A stretch of DNA of 39,182 nt from a virus, in IMG/VR virus record IMGVR_UViG_3300044981_000443, positions 1 through 39,182 of that record, one strand, 5' to 3'. The notes below the pieces were generated by a model. The model had not been told where the DNA came from, made no database searches, and saw nothing but the letters and a program-made list of their open reading frames with translations. Below, one piece after another: positions 30,996-36,879 of this stretch. Numbering within the stretch: the first letter of the stretch is position 1; each line of letters starts with the position of its first letter. Made by a program: the position numbers and the translations under genes.

Positions 30996-31817
30996 CTACT
31001 CGCCGCGCGGGTTCAGGTTGAGACGATAGAAGCTGCGGTAATGATTGTTGGTGTAATACATCGCTCCAATACCAGCATCAATCACGATCCTACCAACGCC
31101 TCTGCCGGCGCCAAGTCCTGGCACATCGAAAGCAATATACCCGCTCGTGCCAGGAGGTAGAACAGCGCCTGTCTCATAGTGCGGACGGTTCTCGTAGGCA
31201 TGCGGATACAACGTGCTGAAGTCCTGATTTAATATAAGAGTCAGTGCGTCTGCAATATTTTGCTGTTCGTCCGGCAATATCGGACCGTTCAATCCTTTTG
31301 GGTCTAACGGATCTCTTCCTGGCGGACGCGCAATCGTAAACCCGCGAGGCGTGACCTCGTTCTGTGCAAGCCGCGGACCGTTGTCAGAAGCGTTAGCCTC
31401 GCCGGTACCGGTCTCATCCGTCAGCGTGCCGGTATCTATTGCGGCGTATCGTTTGGGCGACTCCAACCCAACGCCCGCGGCATTAGAACTATCTGCCGAC
31501 GATCCGTTGCCACCGTCGCTCGTCCACTGCCCGCCATCGGGATTGCCGGCGGGCACGCGCGGTTGGTTGACGCTGTATTTTTTCAGCGCCGCCCGCAACT
31601 CCGCTTTCGCCAGCGTTGCGGCCGCTTCGAAGGCCTTGGGTATGTCGGCAGCAAGCAACTCGAAATCGCGGCGGATCGCAGCGATCTCGGCGCGACGCTG
31701 GCGCAGCAGCTCGCCCTCGTCCGGGCCCGCCAACGCGCGGATCGCTTTCGCGATCTCGAGTTGCACGTGCAGCGCCCGGGGCACGGCGCTTTCGATGCGC
31801 GGCAGCGGCGGTTTCAT
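30996..31817 (-). CDS. MKPPLPR-module toxin with barnase-like (RNase N1/T1) tip
   Basis: A 273-aa toxin from ATG 31817. Module: MKPPLPRIESAVPRALHVQL, EIAKAIRALAGPDEGELLRQ, RRAEIAAIRRDFELLAADIP; junction NQPRVPAGNPDGGQW (~100-114); Asn/Gly/Ser/Thr-rich spacer including GTLTDETGTGEANASDNGPR. The tip (about 185-273) reads LYPHAYENRPHYETGAVLPP, then YIAFDVPGLGAGRGVGRIVI and DAGIGAMYYTNNHYRSFYRL. This is the microbial ribonuclease fold: a basic Arg in GRGVGRIVID and the final YYTNNHY-SF strand with the catalytic His are characteristic of barnase/RNase N1. The gene is followed by barstar. Upstream is a portal fragment with no start of its own. No signal peptide, so delivery by the virion or another route is needed if it is used against other cells. 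Confidence 0.87.
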   Translation of the reverse strand: MKPPLPRIESAVPRALHVQLEIAKAIRALAGPDEGELLRQRRAEIAAIRRDFELLAADIPKAFEAAATLAKAELRAALKKYSVNQPRVPAGNPDGGQWTSDGGNGSSADSSNAAGVGLESPKRYAAIDTGTLTDETGTGEANASDNGPRLAQNEVTPRGFTIARPPGRDPLDPKGLNGPILPDEQQNIADALTLILNQDFSTLYPHAYENRPHYETGAVLPPGTSGYIAFDVPGLGAGRGVGRIVIDAGIGAMYYTNNHYRSFYRLNLNPRGE

Positions 31818-31865
31818 GTGGTCTGGTCTCTGCTGCCGGAGTAGGTGGGCGCGTCTCGCGGCTGT

Positions 31866-32070
31866 CGCCGGGCACGAACTTGGCGCGGCGGCGCCTGGCG
31901 AGGTCGCCGGCGACCCCCACGCTTCTCTCCCCCGCTTGCAGGGGAGGGTTAGGGAGCGGGCAATCCTGGAACTGCTTGATCCGATCCGGCGTCCAGCCCT
32001 GCGGCACGCCGACAAGCGCGCCGGGGATCGAGCCCTCGGTGAAATAATAGTGCTGCCAGAGCTGGCGGCC
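31866..32070 (-). pseudogene. Portal gene fragment (between orphan immunity gene and barnase toxin)
   Basis: The minus strand encodes a piece matching portal residues around LWQHYYFTEGSIPGALVGVP, QGWTPDRIKQFQD, then after an inserted palindrome GDLARRRRAKFVPG. It starts 9 bases after the stop of the orphan immunity gene and ends ~50 bases before the MKPPLPR start. It has no start codon context and no portal N-terminus. Insertion of the palindromic element (31925-31948) falls at the same place, after QFQD, as in the fragment at 33.7 kb. Confidence 0.82.
31925..31948. repeat. GC-rich palindromic element inside a portal fragment
   Basis: A CTCTCCCCCGC-TT-GCAGGGGAGGG palindrome, a shorter and slightly diverged member of the family at 33705-33750 and 38297-38341. 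In this fragment it keeps the portal frame open (reading CPLPNPPLQAGERSVGV). Confidence 0.65.
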
Positions 32071-32078
32071 AGCGATCG

Positions 32079-32564
32079 CTACTCGATTTGGTCCCTGATC
32101 GTCGTCAGGAAATGTCGCATAGCCTCATAGCCGTCGTGACCGACAATATAATAGTCGGCCTCAGTCGAGTTCCATAGTTCCTGCAAGTCTGCTTCAGAGG
32201 GATTCTGACGCAACAGATCAATTAGGAACTGCTTCACCACTTGCCGGCTTGGAGCATCAAGAAACTCAAGCGCTGTCGCTATCCATTCGCGCTCGTCTTT
32301 CGCGTCCATTCGACTGTCTTCATGGAACGCACGCGCCAACCGATAGAATTCAGGTGGCGCCTTAATTTTCACGCTTTTGATAGAGGAATGGCGATCAGTG
32401 TCGCTCGCGACCTCAAGCACCTTCACTGCATTTAGGAACTGCGCTGGCTGGTCGTCAACGACGACGGCCTTTGCGGCTTCCAGGGATGCCGTCGCAACTA
32501 TCCATGAAGCCAACAAAGCGGCCGCTAAATTCAATTGCTTATGGCACAAAACTCGACGCTGCAT
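32079..32564 (-). CDS. Orphan immunity-like protein with N-terminal signal/anchor
   Basis: A 161-aa protein (ATG 32564; the longer frame begins at a poor TTG) with no intact toxin upstream, only an 90-base portal fragment. The N-terminus has a basic start and a hydrophobic run, LNLAAALLASWIVATASLEA, ending in a possible AKA cleavage site, so it may be exported or anchored. The C-terminal half reads PSRQVVKQFLIDLLRQNPSE, LQELWNSTEADYYIVGHDGY then EAMRHFLTTIRDQIE; the 'lW..t...y...g..gmR.FL..iRd.i' pattern is shared by CdiI-like immunity proteins of alphaproteobacteria, to my recollection. Its base composition is lower in GC than portal. The cognate toxin is unknown. Confidence 0.6.
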   Translation of the reverse strand: MQRRVLCHKQLNLAAALLASWIVATASLEAAKAVVVDDQPAQFLNAVKVLEVASDTDRHSSIKSVKIKAPPEFYRLARAFHEDSRMDAKDEREWIATALEFLDAPSRQVVKQFLIDLLRQNPSEADLQELWNSTEADYYIVGHDGYEAMRHFLTTIRDQIE

Positions 32565-32684
32565 CTGGGCAAGCCTCACCGTCCAAGCGCTGCTGGTTCG
32601 ATAATTCCTCAAAGTGGCTTCAGCTTCTGAGCAGAATATACTGCAGTGCCTGCAACCGTATCATCTTCCTATGCGCTCCAGCAA

Positions 32685-32774
32685 AGTCGTCCTTGTGCTG
32701 CGGCTCTTTGGTCTGCGCGACTTGGGCCGCGGTCTCGCCGGGCACGAATTTTGCCCGCCGCCGCTTGGCCAGGA
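32685..32774 (-). pseudogene. Short portal gene fragment before the orphan immunity gene
   Basis: About 90 bases encode LAKRRRAKFVPGETAAQVAQ then TKEPQHKDDF, matching the portal segment LAKRRRAKFVPGETAAKVVQ... with two changes. It begins exactly at the stop of the preceding immunity gene (32775) and ends where unrelated sequence leading to the next immunity gene begins. No start codon. It is the shortest portal remnant of the array. Confidence 0.8.
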
Positions 32775-33020
32775 CTAAGACTTGCGATCGCTATTCTCTC
32801 GCAGCGATTTCACAAATTCGTTCAGACCTTGGATCTGTTCCCTGTTCTCGACATAAACAAATTCCGCCTCTGTAGGCGCATTTGAGCTGATGCTCACGAC
32901 GGGCGCGCCAGAATCTTCGAAGAATTTCTTCACGGCCCGATATTCGTCCATATTGGCCCAGGTGACAGTAGCTTCGACTCCGTTAAACGCCGTGTAAATT
33001 CGCATTTCAAGGTTTGACAT
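32775..33020 (-). CDS. Small immunity protein, partner of the RNase A-like toxin remnant
   Basis: An 81-aa acidic protein (ATG 33020, with GGTGG upstream; GTG 33029 is an alternative). Sequence character: MSNLEMRIYTAFNGVEATVT, MDEYRAVKKFFEDSGAPVVS, PTEAEFVYVENREQIQGLNE then FVKSLRENSDRKS. A small alpha/beta protein of this size next to an RNase A-like tip fits a CdiI-type antidote, but the family is not recognised with certainty. It follows the truncated toxin by 73 bases and ends where a portal fragment starts. Confidence 0.6.
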   Translation of the reverse strand: MSNLEMRIYTAFNGVEATVTWANMDEYRAVKKFFEDSGAPVVSISSNAPTEAEFVYVENREQIQGLNEFVKSLRENSDRKS

Positions 33021-33093
33021 TGCCGCCACCAGTCATCTTGCGTGAACATTCATCGGCTGTGAGTATATCCTATCGCTTATGCCGTAATTAATA

Positions 33094-33423
33094 TCAATCA
33101 AAGTTCCTAGGATAGGCCGTTCGTACTCGAAATCCACGCGGCGAACTCGGATCATACCAGATGAAGACCCCCACTCCGGTGGTCTTTCTCAGCACCGGAT
33201 CGGCGCCGGATGGTGGCACGTACATTTCATACCCAGTGGTAAAGCCGAAATCGAATGAAACATATTTTGATTGAAGTTGTCCGCTAGCGACAAGGTCCAC
33301 CTCACCACCGTTTTGCTGAAGTGTCTGATTGACCAAAGCATTGGCACTATCAAGCGATTCGAATGACCCCTCGCGCATTCTGATCAATGCGGCTCCGCCA
33401 TAATAATAACTATCTTGTTCCAA
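33094..33423 (-). pseudogene. Truncated RNase A-like toxin tip (CdiA-CT RNase A type)
   Basis: The last ~110 residues of a toxin tip: ALIRMREGSFESLDSANALV, NQTLQQNGGEVDLVASGQL, FTTGYEMYVPPSGADPVLRK, TTGVGVFIWYDPSSPRGFRV then RTAYPRNFD. The pattern 'SF..l..An..v...l..N......w..g........G......TG......t.gV.V.i..dp.s..Gf.v.TAyP' is that of bacterial RNase A-like toxin domains. The N-terminal part of such domains, with the first catalytic His (GH....HV), is missing. The frame has only a TTG at 33423 and runs open to ~33450, where it meets an MKPPLPR fragment in another frame. So the toxin was deleted internally and is probably dead, while its immunity gene remains. Confidence 0.72.
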
Positions 33424-33523
33424 TTCTTCGAGGAGCTCGACTTGCGACCGCCTTGGCGATCTCGAGCCGCGCGTGCAACGTCTGCGGCACGGCGCTCAAG
33501 GTGCGCGGCAGCGGAGGTTTCAT
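33410..33523 (-). pseudogene. Truncated MKPPLPR N-terminal module
   Basis: ATG 33523 begins MKPPLPRTLSAVPQTLHARL then EIAKAV, identical to the start of the toxin at 24762-25814, and then runs off into ASRAPRRIGTR and a stop at 33410. The junction (around 33450) joins it out of frame to the RNase A-like tip. The junction motif and spacer are gone. It shows that this site once carried a full MKPPLPR toxin. Confidence 0.82.
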
Positions 33524-33539
33524 CTTTTGGCCCTTGCAT

Positions 33540-34125
33540 TCGTCATTGCCAGTCACGGGTACCGAAAAGGCGAAGCAGATGATGCGGGCGAGCCACGCGT
33601 CGAAATCGTCCTTGTGCTGCGGCTCCTTGGTCTGGACGACTTTGGCCGCGGTCTCGCCGGGCACGAATTTTGCCCGCCGGCGCTTGGCCAGGTCGCCGGC
33701 GAAGCCCCCACCCTTCCCTCCCCCGCTTGCGGGGGAGGGAAGGGTGGGGGCAATCCTGGAACTGCTTGATCTGGTCCGGCGTCCAGCCCTGCGGCACGCC
33801 GATCAGCGCGTCGGGGATCGAGCCCTCGGTGAAATAGTCGAGCTGCCAGAGCTGGCGGCGCAGCGCGATGTTGACGGTCATCAGCACCTGCTGCACCGGC
33901 GAGAAGCCGTAGACCCGGTGGGCGCGCACGTTGCGCGGCCGGTAGACGATGTCGCGCGCGGATTAGTTGACCGCGGGCAGGCCCTTGAGCACCTGCTGAT
34001 AGGCCGGCGGATAAATCGTCGCGCCATCGGCCGCGGCAAATGGCTGCGGCGTGCGGCCCCAATCGTCGATCACGCGCTTGATGGTCGAGCAGTCGAGCTG
34101 CGCCAGCGCGCAAAGGCGAGGAAGG
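33540..34125 (-). pseudogene. Degenerate portal gene fragment
   Basis: Covers roughly portal residues 190-375. Readable pieces on the minus strand: STIKRVIDDWGRTPQPFAAA, YPPAYQQVLKGLPAVN, a TAA stop where the intact gene has TAT (AAC-TAA-TCC), ARDIVYRPRNVRAHRVYGFS, ALRRQLWQLDYFTEGSIPDA, KQFQD, then a palindromic insertion and a frame change, then KFVPGETAAKVVQTKEPQHK and DDFDAWLARIICFAFSVP. It begins ~35 bases after the orphan immunity gene stop. The FAAADGATI segment here shows the portal sequence before the palindrome entered the intact copy at 38.3 kb. Confidence 0.88.
33705..33750. repeat. Perfect 22-base-arm palindromic element
   Basis: Arms at 33705-33726 and 33729-33750 are perfect reverse complements around a TT loop (C-rich arm with ACCC, TTCCC and TCCCCCGC blocks). 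It is inserted in the degenerate portal fragment. The same left arm, base for base, occurs at 38297-38318 in the intact portal gene, and a shorter version occurs at 31925-31948. Confidence 0.85.
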
Positions 34126-34160
34126 GTTAGCGAAAAGAAAACGGCGAATTACGCCTTGAG

Positions 34161-34661
34161 CTAATTGACCCTGGCCGCCAACTCTTTCCTAAAGGTAATT
34201 TCCGCTTCTGTGATGAATAGAACTTTCTGCTTAGAACGATTCCATACGATCTCATCCGCGTCGTTACGCTCGATGGGACCGATTGTAACGCTCACATGCA
34301 CCACATCACGATCAAGGCAGCTGAAGCGATGCCATAATTCGTTGAATATCGAATCGGGCACGCAGTACCATACGTTTAACAAACCTTCGCCGACATCGCT
34401 AAGATAAGCAACTTTACCTATTCCATGCTCTACCTTTTGCTCCGCAGGACTACCTTGTACTGGGCTAAATTCAACAGGGTAATTGTTAAGTTTGCCGGCC
34501 TTAGAGATCAAAAATTCGTCCGGTGAATAAAAAACGCGCCCCGAAAATCGCATAGTTCTACGGCCTGATGTGTGTACCGATTGCCAGCTTCGGTCAAGCT
34601 CGAGAATGATACCGGTAAAATCAAAAGGCTCAAACGTATCAGCCATTATTGATCCAGCCAT
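34161..34661 (-). CDS. Second immunity-like gene after the (G)HH cassette, unknown family
   Basis: A protein of 166 aa from ATG 34661 (or 161 aa from ATG 34646); the open frame further upstream overlaps the previous gene and is not protein-like. It reads MADTFEPFDFTGIILELDRS, WQSVHTSGRRTMRFSGRVFY, LLNVWYCVPDSIFNELWHRF, VVHVSVTIGPIERNDADEIV, ending ITEAEITFRKELAARVN. The family is not recognised. Placement right after an immunity gene and right before a portal fragment, lower GC than the portal, and lack of signal suggest an orphan antidote whose toxin was lost. Confidence 0.55.
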   Translation of the reverse strand: MAGSIMADTFEPFDFTGIILELDRSWQSVHTSGRRTMRFSGRVFYSPDEFLISKAGKLNNYPVEFSPVQGSPAEQKVEHGIGKVAYLSDVGEGLLNVWYCVPDSIFNELWHRFSCLDRDVVHVSVTIGPIERNDADEIVWNRSKQKVLFITEAEITFRKELAARVN

Positions 34662-34719
34662 CCTGCCGCCGACTGCACAGTAAGCATTCTTAGCTTCCTC
34701 TTTATTGGATTGTGCACGA

Positions 34720-35148
34720 TTAGTCGTAGGCCGTACCGCGTCTGGCGCCTTCGTAGTCCAGATTCTGAAACTCTTGCGGAAAATATTGCCGCTGCAATCC
34801 ATCGATGATTTCATGGGGCCGAATGTATAGCCCCATATTGGGCCAATCGTCATAATGCCCGCGAACCGTAACCGTCAGCTCAATTTCCCAGCCAGGAAAT
34901 TCCCGAACCAGCTGCTGAAGCTCACTGACGAGTGCCGGCTGCAATAAGTCGAGATTATGGACAAATACGACAACTTGTGGATGGCCGCTATAGTCGCCAT
35001 GCACGGCGTAATCGCCGTCCCTGATCAGCGAATCGGAACTCCCAAATTTTCCAAGCAGACTATTGATCCGACTGCGGAGGCGCTCGAAAGCATCAATTTG
35101 TTCGTCAAAGTGACGATCTGCCTCTGTAGTGCTCATGTCACTGCTCAT
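34720..35148 (-). CDS. Immunity protein for the (G)HH nuclease-like toxin, copy at the portal locus
   Basis: A 142-aa protein paralogous to 26329-26808: AFERLRSRINSLLGKFGSSD, FVHNLDLLQPALVSELQQLV, REFPGWEIELTVTVRGHYDD, NMGLYIRPHEIIDGLQRQYF. The first ATG (35148) overlaps the toxin stop by 11 bases; a second ATG (35136) would start just after it. The pairing of both paralogues with related tips is the main evidence for the immunity role. No signal peptide or membrane segment. Confidence 0.75.
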   Translation of the reverse strand: MSSDMSTTEADRHFDEQIDAFERLRSRINSLLGKFGSSDSLIRDGDYAVHGDYSGHPQVVVFVHNLDLLQPALVSELQQLVREFPGWEIELTVTVRGHYDDWPNMGLYIRPHEIIDGLQRQYFPQEFQNLDYEGARRGTAYD

Positions 35149-36208
35149 CGCCTCCGCGGGGGCCGCGAATTAGCCAATACCTCATTGCTTCGTACATGAT
35201 TTTCGTCTTCAGCTTGTAAATCCTCGGATCGCCCGAACCAAGCACATCTTGAACAAAGTCGCCCGCTTGTGCCGGCGTCATTTGGTCAGATGTGATATTA
35301 TTCTTTTCGAGAAACGCAATAAAGAGCTCCTTTACAGCGTCATTATAGGCCGCGTGCTCTGGTCCCCAGTAGTTTATTCTCTTGTCAAAAAGCGGGCCCG
35401 AAACGCTATCCTCAAAGACTTGTCTCGTGGCGGGCTGAAGGGGTACCTTTTCATTGTCCTCATAAAGCGCCTTCGGCACCCAGTGATGCCCACGTCGCCT
35501 TGGCAATCCGAAGCGAAGGCCGCCCCCAGCTTGCGCAATTTGAACGCCATCGCGGGTCCATTCCCCGCCATCGGGATTGCCTGCCGGCACGCGCGGCTGG
35601 TTGGGATCGAAGGTCTTTATGACTGGAGCGCTAACGGACTTTCCACCTGCATTTGCCCCCTCCCCGCCCGCATTGGCCTCGATCGGCACAAAGCCCGTGG
35701 CAGTGAGCACCATCGGGCGGTCAGCGGCGGCGTTGTCGAAGGGGTCGAGGCCGAGGGCGTCGCGCATCTCGTTGAGCGTCAGCGCGCCAACTTTCAGCCG
35801 GCCTTCGAGCACCGTCTCGGGATCGCCTTCGTCCTCGTCGAGCCAATGCAGCTCGAGATCGGGCGAGGCGAATTCTTCCGCCACGATCTCGTCGATCAGA
35901 TCCTTGACCCACTCCTTGGTCGGCTCGAGCCCCTCCTCCTCGGCCTGCGCCGATTGATTGTCGGCAGTGGCGCGGTTCATCGCCTTGGTGGCCCATTGCG
36001 GCGGCACCGAGAAGGCAAAGCAGATGATGCGGGCGAGCCACTCGTCGAAATCGTCCTTGTGCTGCGGCTCCTTGGTCTGGACAACTTTGGCCGCGGTCTC
36101 GCCGGGCACGAATTTTGCGCGGCGGCGCTTGGCGAGGTCGCCGGCGAACTCGGTGTCCCAATAATCCTGGAACTGCTTGATCTGGTCCGGCGTCCAGCCC
36201 TGCGGCAC
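35138..36208 (-). CDS. Start-less portal fragment fused to a (G)HH nuclease-like toxin tip (orphan tip)
   Basis: The frame is open from a TAG near 36297 but has no ATG; the first possible start is GTG 36208 inside portal sequence, without a ribosome site. Portal homology begins at ~36275 (RRQLWQLDYFTEGSIPDALI) and runs, at about 90% or more nucleotide identity by eye, through PMVLTATGFVPIEANA. It then diverges: junction DPNQPRVPAGNPDGGEW and a tip starting RRRGHHWVPKALYEDNEKVP, TRQVFEDSVSGPLFDKRINY, MTPAQAGDFVQDVLGSGDPR. The tip is homologous to that at 26789-27409. Without the portal N-terminus it cannot make a portal. By analogy with Rhs/CDI orphan tips, one recombination in the shared portal stretch would attach this tip to the intact portal. 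Its immunity gene follows with an overlap. Confidence 0.82.
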   Translation of the reverse strand: MPQGWTPDQIKQFQDYWDTEFAGDLAKRRRAKFVPGETAAKVVQTKEPQHKDDFDEWLARIICFAFSVPPQWATKAMNRATADNQSAQAEEEGLEPTKEWVKDLIDEIVAEEFASPDLELHWLDEDEGDPETVLEGRLKVGALTLNEMRDALGLDPFDNAAADRPMVLTATGFVPIEANAGGEGANAGGKSVSAPVIKTFDPNQPRVPAGNPDGGEWTRDGVQIAQAGGGLRFGLPRRRGHHWVPKALYEDNEKVPLQPATRQVFEDSVSGPLFDKRINYWGPEHAAYNDAVKELFIAFLEKNNITSDQMTPAQAGDFVQDVLGSGDPRIYKLKTKIMYEAMRYWLIRGPRGGDEQ

Positions 36209-36303
36209 GCCGATCAGCGCGTCGGGAATCGAGCCTTCGGTAAAATAATCGAGCTGCCAGAGCTGGCGGCGCTCTTTGGTGGCCGAGGACGGCGCCTACC
36301 GCC

Positions 36304-36828
36304 TCACGACTTTATCGAACGTCGCTGCATGAACTCGCGCAAAGCTTCTGTTGCCTCGGGCGAGTTGGCAGAAAGCTCCTGAAGATAAGCTTGTAATAAC
36401 GCCTTCAACTGCGGTTGACGTCTCTCAATCTCACGCGTGGCCTGAATTGATTCTTCCGGTGTCAAGAGTTTTCCCTCTTGCTCGTCGAAAACGATACCGC
36501 CAGATGCGCGCGCGTAGGCGGTCGCGGCCATCCATGCCGCAAGTTCTTCATCGAAGTCGGAGGACCATATGAATGCAATAACGTATCTCCACTCGCGACC
36601 AAAATTCACATTGCCGTAAGTTTGTTTCAACTCGCTGAAATCCACCGCACTGTACTCGATCATCGTCTCTTTGTCGCGCAACTGCGCCCGAAGATTACCC
36701 CCGCCAGACTCGGCAAGTGGCTTCTCTCGTGGCAGCCGCAACGGAAAGCTATCGGTTTCGATCGAGGTTTGCCATTCAGCGATTGAAGCAAGCCTTACGT
36801 CGGAGAGCACGCAAATTTCCATGGACAT
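36304..36828 (-). CDS. Candidate immunity protein for the portal-fused nuclease
   Basis: A 174-aa protein from ATG 36828, which has GGAG six bases upstream (GTG 36840 and ATG 36822 are alternatives). Sequence: MSMEICVLSDVRLASIAEWQ then TSIETDSFPLRL, YSAVDFSELKQTYGNVNFGR, YVIAFIWSSDFDEELAAWMA then ATAYARASGGIVFDEQEGKL. The 'LSD..L.siaeWQ..id...fpl.l' start and 'AA.aYA.at.GvvfD.eeg....' end look like a family of proteobacterial hypothetical proteins, some near toxin genes; I cannot give a family name. It starts 51 bases after the portal-toxin stop and is followed within 30 bases by a portal fragment, the standard immunity position in this array. Confidence 0.65.
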   Translation of the reverse strand: MSMEICVLSDVRLASIAEWQTSIETDSFPLRLPREKPLAESGGGNLRAQLRDKETMIEYSAVDFSELKQTYGNVNFGREWRYVIAFIWSSDFDEELAAWMAATAYARASGGIVFDEQEGKLLTPEESIQATREIERRQPQLKALLQAYLQELSANSPEATEALREFMQRRSIKS

Positions 36829-36879
36829 GAAATTCTCCACCTCGCTTGATTCTTCTCCTGAAAGAGCTTCGACCGGAAG

